Below, in pieces: positions 54,257-62,931 of a DNA stretch of 64,000 bases. A program made the position numbers and the translations under genes. This DNA is from an uncultured Vicinamibacterales bacterium (GTDB lineage Bacteria > Acidobacteriota > Vicinamibacteria > Vicinamibacterales > UBA8438), in assembly GCA_958295905.1 (NCBI GenBank), contig OY282382.1, positions 5,142,910 through 5,206,909 on the forward strand. The letters run 5' to 3'. A model generated the notes under the pieces. The model ran no database searches. It was not told where the DNA came from and was given only the letters and a program-made list of their open reading frames with translations. Position 1 is the stretch's first letter, and each line of letters starts with the position of its first letter.

Positions 54257-55240
54257 TCATTCCGCCGGGGCCGGCGCGGACGCCTGCGCCCGGTACTCCG
54301 ACTCCGGCACCGGCTCGTCCAGCGGCTCGCCGCGGAGAAAGGCCACGACGTTCCGGGCCGCCCCGCGTTCCATGCGCCGCCGGCAGTCGGCCGCCATCGA
54401 CCCCATGTGCGCGGTCATCAGACAGGTTTCCACCTCCACGAGCTCCCCGTGGTAGGGCTCGTCGACGTAGGTGTCGAGCGCGGCGCCGGCGAGCCGGCCG
54501 CCGCGCAACGCGTCCGCCAACGCCGCCTCGTCGACGACGCCGCCCCGGCAGGTATTGATGAGCAGCGCGCCCGGCCGCATCGCCGCCAGTTGCCCGGGAC
54601 CCACGAGGCGGCGCGTCGACGGGTTGAGGGGAACGTGCAGGGTCACCACGTCGGCCCCGCGAAAGAGCGTCGGCTTGTCGACCCATTCGACCGGCTCCGC
54701 GAGCGGGACCGGCGTCACGTCGTTGGCCAGGATGCGGGCGCCGAAGGCCGACAGCAGGCGAATGACGCGGCGGCCGATGCGTCCCACCCCGATCACGCCG
54801 GCGGTCACCGCCCCCAGCCGCCGGCCCTGCCGCCGGGTCCAGACGCCGCCGCGAATCTCGGCGTTCGCCCGATGGACGCCCCGCAGCAGCGACAACGCCA
54901 ATCCGATGGTCAACTCGGCCACCGCATCGGCCGGCGCCTCCGGCGTATAGGCGACCGCGACCCCGTGATCACGCGCCGCCGACAGGTCGACGCTGTCGAG
55001 CCCCACGCCGACCCGCGAGATCAACCGCAGGCGCCGGCCGGCCCGGATGACCGGGCGGGTAATCGGCTCGGTGCCGGCGATCAGGACATCGACGTCGGGG
55101 ATCAGAGACACGAGTTCCGGCTCGGTCAACCGCCGGCGGTAGGGATTGCGGACCCAGCCGACGCCGGCTTCATCGAGCAATTCGAGGGCTCCACGGTCGA
55201 CCTCCCCGAACGGGACGGCGGTTATCAGGACGCGGGTCAT
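54257..55240 (-). CDS. D-isomer-specific 2-hydroxyacid dehydrogenase
   Basis: 327 residues, NAD(P)-dependent, phosphoglycerate-dehydrogenase-like. NAD loop GVIGVGRIGRRVIRLL; catalytic Arg in LISRVGVGLDSVDL, Glu in DTYVDEPYHGE, His in MTAHMGSMAAD; NTCRGGVVDEAALADAL is the family signature. The C-terminal ACT domain of SerA is lacking. Placed between gmd and the phosphatase, 10 bases from the latter, so it may modify a sugar acid; substrate unknown. Confidence 0.88.
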   Translation of the reverse strand: MTRVLITAVPFGEVDRGALELLDEAGVGWVRNPYRRRLTEPELVSLIPDVDVLIAGTEPITRPVIRAGRRLRLISRVGVGLDSVDLSAARDHGVAVAYTPEAPADAVAELTIGLALSLLRGVHRANAEIRGGVWTRRQGRRLGAVTAGVIGVGRIGRRVIRLLSAFGARILANDVTPVPLAEPVEWVDKPTLFRGADVVTLHVPLNPSTRRLVGPGQLAAMRPGALLINTCRGGVVDEAALADALRGGRLAGAALDTYVDEPYHGELVEVETCLMTAHMGSMAADCRRRMERGAARNVVAFLRGEPLDEPVPESEYRAQASAPAPAE

Positions 55241-55342
55241 GGATTCGCCGGACCGGGCCCGAACGGCCGGTCCGGAAGCGGCGGGATCGCGGACGCCCGG
55301 CCGAAGTCGCCGCCCCCCCGCGCGGGCGCGCCACCGCGCCCT

Positions 55343-56341
55343 CTACGACGCGGACACCTCGACCGCGGGCGGCACCGAGTGGGCCCGGTGACGCTCCAGG
55401 TCGGCGTCCACCATCATGCCGACCAACCCCTTGAAGTCGACGACCGGGGACCACCCGAGCTCGGTGCGCGCCCTGGCCGCATCACCGATCAGATGCTCGA
55501 CCTCCGCCGGCCGCAGCAGGCCCGGATCGGTACGCACGTGCCGGCGCCAGTCCAGACCGGCATGATCGAACGCCGTCTGCACGAGTTCCCGGACGGCGCG
55601 GCTGACCCCGGTGGCGACGACGTAGTCGCAGGGAAGGTCCTGCTGCAGCATCATCCACATCGCCCGCACATAATCGCCCGCGAAACCCCAGTCGCGATGC
55701 GCATCCAGGTTGCCGAGCGACAGATGGTCGACGAGGCCGAGCTTGATCCGGGCCACCGCGTCGGTCACCTTCCGCGTCACGAACTCCAGGCCGCGCCGCG
55801 GCGACTCGTGGTTGAACAGAATGCCGGACACCGCGAACAGATCGTAGCTCTCGCGGTAGTTCACGGTGATGTAGTGGGCGAACGCCTTGGACACCCCGTA
55901 GGGGCTGCGGGGATGGAACGGCGTCTCCTCCGTCTGCGGCGTCTCCCGCACCTTGCCGAACATCTCGCTCGAGGATGCCTGATAGAACCGAATCGAGGTA
56001 TCCACCCTTCGAATCGCCTCGAGGATCCGGGTCACCCCCTGGGCGTTGTACTCGCCGGTGAGCATCGGCTGCTTCCAGGACGCGGGCACGAACGACATGG
56101 CGGCGAGATTGTAGAACTCGTGCGGCCGAACCTCGTCGACCACGTTCAGCAACGACATCTGGTCGAGCAGATCCGCCTGCCGCAGGTCGATGCGCCCGCG
56201 CAGGTGCTCGATACGCTCCTGGTTGGGCGCGCTCAGCCTTCGCGTCACGCCGACCACCTCGTAGCCCTTCTCGAGCAGCAGCTCCGCCAGATAGGACCCG
56301 TCCTGGCCCGTGACCCCGGTGATGACGGCACGCCTGGACAC
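55343..56341 (-). CDS. gmd: GDP-mannose 4,6-dehydratase
   Basis: SDR enzyme that makes GDP-4-keto-6-deoxymannose, precursor of GDP-fucose, rhamnose or perosamine. 332 residues: NAD loop [20 protein letters not shown]124-S125-E126 in SSSEMFG, catalytic Y148 and K152 in SPYGVSKAF, and [11 protein letters not shown], diagnostic for Gmd. GTG start. First gene of the minus-strand envelope-sugar set; the next enzyme of the pathway is not in the window. Confidence 0.95.
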   Translation of the reverse strand: MSRRAVITGVTGQDGSYLAELLLEKGYEVVGVTRRLSAPNQERIEHLRGRIDLRQADLLDQMSLLNVVDEVRPHEFYNLAAMSFVPASWKQPMLTGEYNAQGVTRILEAIRRVDTSIRFYQASSSEMFGKVRETPQTEETPFHPRSPYGVSKAFAHYITVNYRESYDLFAVSGILFNHESPRRGLEFVTRKVTDAVARIKLGLVDHLSLGNLDAHRDWGFAGDYVRAMWMMLQQDLPCDYVVATGVSRAVRELVQTAFDHAGLDWRRHVRTDPGLLRPAEVEHLIGDAARARTELGWSPVVDFKGLVGMMVDADLERHRAHSVPPAVEVSAS

Positions 56342-56437
56342 TGAATCTCTTCGACGGCGGGCGGCTCCGCGAGCCCCCTCCCGGCGCGATCGTATTAGGA
56401 CCGCCCGGTCCGATCAACGTCAAACGCCGGCGGCGAC

Positions 56438-56606
56438 AGCAGCATCCCACGCTGACTGCGCGTGACGGCACGCCCCCGATTCGAGGGGTCGCCTCCGTCT
56501 TGCCGACCGGCCGGCGCCGCGTGAGACCCGCGATCCCGCGCGTCGGAGCCCCAGGACCCGCCACGACGCCGCCTGCGCACGGCGGCGGCGGAGCGTGGCC
56601 GCGACG
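56438..56606 (-). repeat. Family B element, copy 5 (gmd/lhgO spacer)
   Basis: Reverse orientation; left end AGCAGCATCCCACGCT, right end degenerate (AGCGTGGCCGCGACGA). Most diverged of the six copies. It lies in the divergent spacer between gmd and the oxidase gene. Confidence 0.75.
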
Positions 56607-56840
56607 AACCTCCGCGTCGCCCCGGGAGCGGCGGGGCGCCCCCACGACAAGGCGTGAGGAGGCCGCATCTCGGCATTGCTTGCATCCGCGGTCTGAACGC
56701 AGTCCGACGAACGCAGCGCAGGCATCACCGCGCGAAGGCGGCCGGGACCGGCGGGGACGCCCGCCACGGGCTGTCATGTTAGGGTATCGCACCCGATGGA
56801 GCGGTCCCCGGCGGAGGCCGGGCCGCGGACGGCGCACGTG
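56607..56840. other. Remaining gmd/lhgO spacer, no gene seen
   Basis: GC-rich sequence upstream of the oxidase gene. TGTTAGGGTATCGC at 56776-56789 is a weak promoter-like stretch. No protein-like reading frame. Confidence 0.35.
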
Positions 56841-57950
56841 ATGGCAGCGATCGATCTGGTGGTCGTCGGCGGCGGCGTCATCGGTCTGGCGTGCGCGCGG
56901 GAGACCGCCCGCCCGGGGCGGAGCGTCTGCCTGATCGAGCGCCACGCGCGATTCGGCACGGAGACCAGCACCCACAACAGCGGGGTGATCCATGCCGGCA
57001 TCCACTACCCGGCGGGCTCCCTCAAGGGGCGGCTCTGCGTCGAGGGCCGGGAGGCCCTGTATCGGTTCTGCGCCCGGCACGAGGTCCCGCACCGGCGCTG
57101 CGGGAAGCTCATCGTCGCGCGCACCGAGGAGGAACGGGTTCAGCTCGACCGGCTCCGCGCGCGCGGCGAGGCGAACGGCGTCACCGATCTGCGGATCGTC
57201 GACGCCGACGCCATCCGCCGGATGGAACCGCGAGTGGCCGCCTGCGCCGCCCTGTGGTCGCCTTCGACCGGCATCGTCGACCCCGAGGCCCTCGTCCGCA
57301 CGTTGCGGCGCGACGCGGCAGGCCGCGATGTCATCCTGCTCCCCGGCACCCCCTTCGTCGCCGGGCGGTCCGACGACGACGCCATCGAGATCGAGACGCC
57401 GGCCGAGACCATCCGGGCGCGCGCGGTGGTCAATGCCGCCGGCCTCTACGCCGACGAGGTCTCGGCCCGGCTCGACGGACGCCGGTTCCGCATCCATCCC
57501 TGCCGCGGCGAATACGCCGAGCTGCTCGGCGCAAGCCGCGGCCTCGTTGGCCGGCCGGTCTACCCGGTGCCGGCCCCGGCCGGCGAGCATCTCGGCGTGC
57601 ACCTCACCCCCACGACCTGGGGAAACGTAACCGTCGGCCCGACGATCCGCTATCAGGCGTCGAAAGAAGACCATGAGCGGGACCGACTCCCGGTCGAGGC
57701 GTTCATCGAGCCGACCCGGTCCCTCCTGCCGGCGGTGCGGCCCGGCGACCTCCGGCTCGGCGGCACCGGAATCCGCGCGAAGCTCAGTCCCGATCCCGCC
57801 GCCTTCTCCGACTTCCTGATCGCGCGGGATCCGCAACAGCCGAGGCTGATCCACGCCGCCGGCATCGACTCGCCGGGACTGACCGCGTGCCTCGCGATCG
57901 GCCGCCGCGTCGCGCGGCTCGTCGACGAGGTGCTTGCCGGCCCGCGGTGA
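56841..57950 (+). CDS. lhgO: LhgO-like FAD-dependent oxidoreductase
   Basis: A 369-residue DAO-family flavoprotein. FAD loop IDLVVVGGGVIGLACARE, then THNSGVIHAGIHYPAGSLKG, the signature of L-2-hydroxyglutarate oxidase/dehydrogenase, and VGPTIRYQ with GIDSPGLTACLAIGRRVA at the C-terminus. LhgO clears L-2-hydroxyglutarate and passes electrons to oxygen or quinone. An upstream ATG at 56796 would add 15 non-family residues. No Shine-Dalgarno at either. Confidence 0.85.
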   Translation: MAAIDLVVVGGGVIGLACARETARPGRSVCLIERHARFGTETSTHNSGVIHAGIHYPAGSLKGRLCVEGREALYRFCARHEVPHRRCGKLIVARTEEERVQLDRLRARGEANGVTDLRIVDADAIRRMEPRVAACAALWSPSTGIVDPEALVRTLRRDAAGRDVILLPGTPFVAGRSDDDAIEIETPAETIRARAVVNAAGLYADEVSARLDGRRFRIHPCRGEYAELLGASRGLVGRPVYPVPAPAGEHLGVHLTPTTWGNVTVGPTIRYQASKEDHERDRLPVEAFIEPTRSLLPAVRPGDLRLGGTGIRAKLSPDPAAFSDFLIARDPQQPRLIHAAGIDSPGLTACLAIGRRVARLVDEVLAGPR

Positions 57951-58133
57951 AATCGTCTCCCGCGGGGGGTGGAACGCCATCAGGATGGACGGTCGTCGAC
58001 GAGGTGCTTGCCGGCCGCGGCGAATCCCCGCGGCATTCGCGCGCAACGCGGAGCGCCGCCACCGGCGGTCACCGCCGCTTGACGGCGGGCCGCGGCGGTG
58101 GCGCCGCCGGAGACCAGCGGGCACCACCGGCGG
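57951..58133. repeat. Convergent spacer built from copies of both flanking gene ends
   Basis: 57992-58022 repeats the lhgO tail (57919-57948, GTCGACGAGGTGCTTGCCGG). 58060-58091 repeats the smpB tail (58125-58155, CACCGGCGGTCACTGCCGCT with C/T changes). So the spacer carries one pseudo-tail of each neighbour. Confidence 0.75.
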
Positions 58134-58604
58134 TCACTGCCGCTTGATGGCGGCCCGGGCCTCCCGGTCCGCCTCGCGGCGGCGCAGCGTCTCGCGCTTG
58201 TCGTGCAACCGCTTGCCCTTGGCCAGACTCACCGCGACCTTCACCCGCCCGCGTTTGAAGTACATGCGCACGGGAACCAGGGTCATGCCGCGTTCGACGA
58301 CCTTCCCGATCAGCTTGCGGATCTCACGTTTGTGCAGCAGGAGCTTGCGGCGGCGCATCGGTTCGTGGTCGGCGTATCCCCGATGGCTGTACGGACTGAT
58401 GTGGACGTTGTGGAGAAAGACCTCGCCCTGCTCCAGCCTCCCGAAGCTGTCGCGCAGGTTCACGCGTCCCTCGCGAATCGCCTTCACCTCGGTACCGAGC
58501 AGGGCGATGCCGGCCTCGAAGGTGTCGAAGAGCGTGTAGTCGTGACGCGCCTTGCGGTTGTCCGCAATCAGCCGGTCACCGCGCTGCGGGTCGTCGCCGG
58601 GCAT
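58134..58604 (-). CDS. smpB: SsrA-binding protein SmpB
   Basis: Binds tmRNA and takes part in trans-translation rescue of stalled ribosomes. The 156-residue product shows IADNRKARHDYTLFDTFEAG, LLGTEVKAIREGRVNLRDSF, HISPYSHRGYADHEPMRRRK and the basic C-terminal tail. No ssrA gene was found near it in the window. Confidence 0.97.
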   Translation of the reverse strand: MPGDDPQRGDRLIADNRKARHDYTLFDTFEAGIALLGTEVKAIREGRVNLRDSFGRLEQGEVFLHNVHISPYSHRGYADHEPMRRRKLLLHKREIRKLIGKVVERGMTLVPVRMYFKRGRVKVAVSLAKGKRLHDKRETLRRREADREARAAIKRQ

Positions 58605-58673
58605 GTCTCCCTGTTCCCCCCCCGCCCCCCGCGGCGAAAGCGCGGCGGCGGTCGGCCGGCGCCAGGCGGGGCT

Positions 58674-59603
58674 TCACCGCGGACTCCGGGCGAGCCGGGC
58701 CGCCAGCACCACCGCCTTCACCAGGCTGGTGGGGTCGGCGACCCCGCGACCGGCGATGTCGAACGCGGTCCCGTGGTCGACCGACGTCCGGATGATGGGC
58801 AGCCCCAGCGTCACGTTGACCGCGTCGCCGAACGCGGCCAGCTTGACCGGTATCAGCCCCTGATCGTGGTAGCAGGCCACCACCGCGTCGAAACGGCCCT
58901 CGACGGCCCGGCGGAAGACGGTGTCGGCGGGGAGGGGTCCGGCAACGTCGATGCCGCGCCGCCGCGCCGCCGCCACCGCCGGGGCGAGGACGTCACGATC
59001 CTCGGTCCCGAGCAGTCCCCCCTCGCCGGCGTGCGGGTTCAGACCGGCCAGCGCCAGACGGGGCCGGGTCAGGCCGAACCGGGGCAGATTGGCCCGCGCA
59101 AGATCGAGGACGGCGCCTACCCGCTCCTCCGTCAGCAACCGGGGCACCGCCGCCAGCGGGACGTGCACGGTCGCGAGCACGACGCACAGCCGCGGCGAGT
59201 GGAACATCATCGCGACGTCGCCGGAGCGGGTCAGGTCGGCCAGCAGTTCGGTATGACCGCGCCACGCCGAACCGGCCAGCGCCAGGGCCTCCTTGTGAAT
59301 CGGTCCCGTCGCGATGGCGTCGAGCCGGCCCGCCATCGCATCCCCGGCCGCCCGTTCGACCGCCTCCAACGCAGCCCGCCCCGCCTCGGCCGACAACTCG
59401 CCGGGCCGGAAGCGCGCCCGATCCTCCTCGGTGCGCGGACCGTACAGCACCGGCTCGCAGACGTCGGTGACCCGCCGGTCGGCGACCGCGGACAGGGCGA
59501 TCTCGGGGCCGATCCCGGCCGGATCGCCCATGGTCACCCCAACCCGCGGCCGATCGGAATCCCGGCGCGTGCGGTCAGCGGCCCGCGCACGCACCGCACC
59601 CAC
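58674..59603 (-). CDS. pdxA: 4-hydroxythreonine-4-phosphate dehydrogenase
   Basis: Pyridoxal phosphate synthesis (DXP-dependent route). 309 residues: VGVTMGDPAGIGPEIAL near the start, TGPIHKEALALAG, the metal histidines in GHTELLADL and VACYHDQGLIPVKL, and TSVDHGTAFDIAG. The GTG start at 59603 overlaps the ricT 3' end by 29 bases; a GTG three codons further in is an alternative. Confidence 0.95.
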   Translation of the reverse strand: MGAVRARAADRTRRDSDRPRVGVTMGDPAGIGPEIALSAVADRRVTDVCEPVLYGPRTEEDRARFRPGELSAEAGRAALEAVERAAGDAMAGRLDAIATGPIHKEALALAGSAWRGHTELLADLTRSGDVAMMFHSPRLCVVLATVHVPLAAVPRLLTEERVGAVLDLARANLPRFGLTRPRLALAGLNPHAGEGGLLGTEDRDVLAPAVAAARRRGIDVAGPLPADTVFRRAVEGRFDAVVACYHDQGLIPVKLAAFGDAVNVTLGLPIIRTSVDHGTAFDIAGRGVADPTSLVKAVVLAARLARSPR

Positions 59604-60369
59604 CCGATGAACAACCGCCGCCGCAACCGCCGCCGCAACCGCCGGCGCTCCGATCGCAGCTCGATTCGTGCGCGCACCCGGCGTACCGCTGGCCCGCGGC
59701 GTTGGGAAGCTCGTACCGCAGACAGCACTTCAACCGGCCGCACGCGCCGGACAACCGCGAGGGGTTCAGGCTGAGGTTCTGGCGCTTGGCCATCTTGATG
59801 GAGATCGGCTCGAACGACTGCAGCCACGTCGTGCAGCACAACGGCCGCCCGCAGGTGCCGTACCCCCCCAGCAGCTTCGCCTCGTCCCGCGCCCCGATCT
59901 GCCGCATCTCGATCCGCGCCTTGAACTCGCCGGCGAGCTCGCGCACGAGCCCCCGGAAGTCGACGCGCCCCTCCGCCGTGAAGCTGAAGACGAGCTTCGA
60001 GTCGTCGAACATCTGCTCGACCTTGACCAGCTTCATCTGCAGGCCGCGCTCGCGGATCTTCAACAGGCAGATCCGCCGGGCCTCGCGTTCCCGCTGTTCC
60101 TGCCGGAACCGGCGCAGCACATCCTCGCGGGTGGCGCGGCGCACCACCCGCATGGGCGCGTCGGGAGACGGGGCGGTGCGTTGGGCGACCTGGGGAATCG
60201 TGGGCGCCATCGTCCCGAGCGTCTGGCGCGCCCCCATCTGGACGACGACCGAGTCGCCCGGACTCGGCCGGGGATCGAAGTCGACCTCCGGCAGCAGGAA
60301 AGTACGGGTACGGCCGACCGGATCGAACTTCACGCTCATGCAGCGTGCAGGCCGGCGCTCCATGTCCAT
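59575..60369 (-). CDS. ricT: PSP1-domain protein RicT (YaaT family)
   Basis: In Bacillus, RicT with RicA and RicF forms an Fe-S complex that controls RNase Y. The 264-residue product has the PSP1 core (LKIRERGLQMKLVKVEQMFD, FTAEGRVDFRGLVRELAGEF) and the cysteines of YGTCGRPLCCTTWL and ACGRLKCCLRYE. An unusual Gly/Cys tail (SAGGCGGGCGGGCSSGGCG) ends the protein. The start at 60369 has GGGAGGAG upstream. It follows holB as in many bacteria. Confidence 0.9.
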   Translation of the reverse strand: MDMERRPARCMSVKFDPVGRTRTFLLPEVDFDPRPSPGDSVVVQMGARQTLGTMAPTIPQVAQRTAPSPDAPMRVVRRATREDVLRRFRQEQREREARRICLLKIRERGLQMKLVKVEQMFDDSKLVFSFTAEGRVDFRGLVRELAGEFKARIEMRQIGARDEAKLLGGYGTCGRPLCCTTWLQSFEPISIKMAKRQNLSLNPSRLSGACGRLKCCLRYELPNAAGQRYAGCAHESSCDRSAGGCGGGCGGGCSSGGCGACAGR

Positions 60370-60493
60370 GCTGCTCCTCCCACCCGGGACATCCGCTAGG
60401 AGTCTGCGCCCCAGAACGGTTTTGGGTCTGATCTGACACAATATGCAGCGGTCAATCGACGGTGCTTGCGCAACATATGGTGGTCATAATTTT

Positions 60494-60590
60494 CTGCGGC
60501 GCAGATTCCCGGCCCGGAAATCGTCGCCTGCGGCTCCGATGGCCGCCCAACCAACCCTCCAGGAGTCCGCGCCGCGCTACGCCGCAGACG
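60494..60590 (-). repeat. Family A repeat in the holB-ricT spacer
   Basis: A half-hairpin CTGCGGCGCAGATTCC, then CCCGGAAATCGTCGCC, head GGCCGCCCAACCAACCC and stem GGAGTCCGCGCCG / CGCCGCAGACGCC. It ends one base from the holB stop codon. Confidence 0.8.
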
Positions 60591-60591
60591 C

Positions 60592-61617
60592 CTATATCCT
60601 CAAAGTCAGCCAGTCGACCACGACCCGTGGACTGGCGTTGCGCATCAACGCACCCACCGCGAGATCGACCGTTTCGAATCCGCGCCCGGCCCGATCCGCG
60701 TCATAGGCCGGTGACAGCGCCTCGAGCTCGTCGGCCAGGTCGGCGTTCGCCAGCCACGCACGGTCACCGCGGGCCGACACCACCTGCAGATCGCGAAACA
60801 GCGTGCCGAGCGCGCGCAGCCGGCGGGCCAGCCCTTCCCGCTCGGTCGCCGCGCTCGACCGGGGGCGGCGCCCACCCATCAGCTCCTTGCCGGTCTCGAG
60901 GCGGCGTTTCGCGGGCGGCGCTCCGGCAAGCGCCCGCAAGGCGGCGGCGGCCGACTCCCGCGCCTGGAGATACTCGTCCGAACCCGTCTCGATCGCCCGC
61001 GCCACGCTACCGTCCGCGGCCGCGGCGGCAGCCGGCGCGACCGCCGCCGCGACGCCGCACTCGCCGACGAGGACATCCACCACCTCGTCGGTCGTCAGGC
61101 TGCCGAACCGCAGCTCCGGACACCGCGACCGCACCGTCGGCAGCAACAGATGCGGCCGATGCGTCACCAGCAGAAACACCGACCCCGGCGGCGGCTCCTC
61201 AAGGGTCTTGAGCAGCGCGTTCTGCGCTTCGGCCACGAGCCGATCGGCATCGTCGACGATGACGACGCGGCGGCGCCCTTCGAACGGACGAAACGCGGCC
61301 TGTTCGACCACGCCGCGGACCGACTCGACCTTGATGGTCCCGGTGTCACCGGGCGCCACCACGATCACGTCGGCATGCACGCCCCGCGCAATCCGCCGGC
61401 ACGTGCGGCACGCGCCGCAACTCTCCGGAACGCCGGCGTCTCCCGCCGCGGGAACCGCCTCGCAATTCAGCAGTTCGGCCAGCCCCACCGCGACTTGGCG
61501 CTTGCCGACGCCATCCGGCCCCGACAAGACCAGACTCGGCGGCAGGCGATCCCGTGCGGCCGCCTGGGCCAACAGGCGACGAATCGTCGCGTGCCCCCGG
61601 ACGGCGCCGAGCTTCAC
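60592..61617 (-). CDS. holB: DNA polymerase III subunit delta'
   Basis: Part of the clamp loader. 341 residues: P-loop LSGPDGVGKRQVAVGL (31-46), zinc cysteines C52, C67, C70, C73 (CGACRTC), Walker B VVIVDDADRLVAEAQNALLK and the SRC motif in TVRSRCPELRF. As in other delta' subunits the C-terminal collar domain is less conserved. GTG start with GGAGG upstream. Confidence 0.92.
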   Translation of the reverse strand: MKLGAVRGHATIRRLLAQAAARDRLPPSLVLSGPDGVGKRQVAVGLAELLNCEAVPAAGDAGVPESCGACRTCRRIARGVHADVIVVAPGDTGTIKVESVRGVVEQAAFRPFEGRRRVVIVDDADRLVAEAQNALLKTLEEPPPGSVFLLVTHRPHLLLPTVRSRCPELRFGSLTTDEVVDVLVGECGVAAAVAPAAAAAADGSVARAIETGSDEYLQARESAAAALRALAGAPPAKRRLETGKELMGGRRPRSSAATEREGLARRLRALGTLFRDLQVVSARGDRAWLANADLADELEALSPAYDADRAGRGFETVDLAVGALMRNASPRVVVDWLTLRI

Positions 61618-61750
61618 GGCGCGCCCTCCCCGTCCATCCTGGCAGTCTACACGCGTACACCCGCCGCGTGTGGGTTACGGACGGTTCAATACTGCCAAGG
61701 TCATGCTGCCACGGTAACGCCGCGAAGGGAAGGGGCGACGGTCGGGGGGC

Positions 61751-61919
61751 AGGGGCATCCCACGCCGACGGCGCGTGACGGCCCGCCCCCGATTCGAGGG
61801 GGCGCCACCGTCTTGCCGACCGGCCGGCGCCGCGTGGGACCCACGATGCCGCACGTCCGGAGCCCCGGGACCCGCCACGATGCCGCCTGCGCACGGCGGT
61901 GGCGGCGTGGGATGGTCCT
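61751..61919 (-). repeat. Family B element, copy 6 (holB/tRNA-Asp spacer)
   Basis: 169 bases, reverse orientation, ends AGGGGCATCCCACGCC and GGCGTGGGATGGTCCT. It lies 83 bases from tRNA-Asp. The rest of the 61618-62002 spacer shows nothing I recognise. Confidence 0.85.
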
Positions 61920-62002
61920 GGTCGGGAGGCGGGGCAGGCCGGCGTCCGTTCCCCGGTCCGGGCAGGCCCGCCCGGACCGGGGAACATCCTGCAAAAGAGA
62001 AA

Positions 62003-62079
<77 letters not shown>

Positions 62080-62204
62080 GCGTCGCAGACGACATCGGCG
62101 CCGCACATCGGCCGCCCCTAGTGACGGCGGAACCCGTGCGCGCGGCCCCCCACCTCCCCTGTCACCGGAGTTGGCCGCCGCCCGCACGTCAGGCGGGCAC
62201 CGGC

Positions 62205-62280
62205 TGGTGGGCGGTACAGGGCTCGAACCTGTGACAACCGGCGTGTAAAGCCGGTGCTCTACCGACTGAGCTAACCGCCC
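62205..62280 (-). tRNA. tRNA-Val (anticodon TAC)
   Basis: A 76-base cloverleaf with CCA encoded. The acceptor GGGCGGT pairs with ACCGCCC, the anticodon loop TTTACAC gives TAC, and the T-arm is ACAGGTTCGAGCCCTGT. Upstream of tRNA-Asp and probably cotranscribed with it. Confidence 0.97.
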
Positions 62281-62319
62281 GGCTCCCGGTTCGTGCCCCG
62301 CACCCCGACGAACCCCGCC

Positions 62320-62325
62320 ATTATA
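62320..62325 (-). promoter_or_regulatory. Consensus -10 box for tRNA-Val/tRNA-Asp
   Basis: Perfect TATAAT on the minus strand, 39 bases before tRNA-Val. The -35 region (TTCCGG, 62343-62348, 17-base spacing) is poor. Confidence 0.5.
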
Positions 62326-62361
62326 GTGCAGAATCGAGGCGGCCGGAAACGAGAATCCCAA

Positions 62362-62931
62362 TCAGCCCGCCAACAGCGCCTTCAGCCCCAGGAGGGCCAG
62401 CGCGGCCAGCGCCCCCGCGAGGGCCCGCCCCTCCCGGTTGCCCGCGGCCCGGGCCATCGACCACCGGCGGTCCGCGGCGCCCCCCGTGCCCTGCGCGTAG
62501 CGGTCGTAGAGGTCGCCGAACTCGGCCCGCAACCTCGTCTCCTCGAACCGTGCCGCCAGGGGCAGCGACACCGCCAGATACAGGATCGTCAACGCCGCCG
62601 CGGCCGGGTGGCGTGCGGCCACCGCAAAGCCGAGCCCCAGCAGTGTCGATCCGGCGTACAGGGGATGGCGCATCCACCGATAGGGCCCCGACGTCGTCAC
62701 CTCGGTCCCCTTCTCGAGATGCCCGGCCGCCCAGCCCCGCAGGCACGCCCCGGCCAGTCCGAGCGCGGCTCCCAGCACGAGCGACCACCCGGACGGACGC
62801 GCCAGCCAGAAAGCCGCCGCCGCCACCGCGAAACCCACCGCCACGCGGGACCGCACCACCCGGAAGACCCAGCGCGGGGCCGGAGACGCCCCGCCGCCGC
62901 GACGAGACGGGACCGGCGCGCCCTGCGTCAT
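62362..62931 (-). CDS. Isoprenylcysteine methyltransferase-like membrane protein
   Basis: A 189-residue membrane protein of the ICMT/PEMT family. Four or five hydrophobic segments; signature GPYRWMRHPLYAGSTLLGLG, then FEETRLRAEFGDLYDRYAQG, where the conserved E and R bind SAM. Bacterial members are often methyltransferases for lipids or small molecules; substrate unknown. The start overlaps the heptosyltransferase stop (ATGA). Confidence 0.8.
   Translation of the reverse strand: MTQGAPVPSRRGGGASPAPRWVFRVVRSRVAVGFAVAAAAFWLARPSGWSLVLGAALGLAGACLRGWAAGHLEKGTEVTTSGPYRWMRHPLYAGSTLLGLGFAVAARHPAAAALTILYLAVSLPLAARFEETRLRAEFGDLYDRYAQGTGGAADRRWSMARAAGNREGRALAGALAALALLGLKALLAG

Noticed and set aside
58134..58604. 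tmRNA (ssrA) gene near smpB
   Set aside because: No sequence with a tRNA-Ala-like end plus a tag reading frame was recognised in the flanking spacers.
26421..61919. Family B copies as a CRISPR or tandem array
   Set aside because: Units are ~170 bases, occur in both orientations and are thousands of bases apart; there are no spacers of uniform size and no cas genes.
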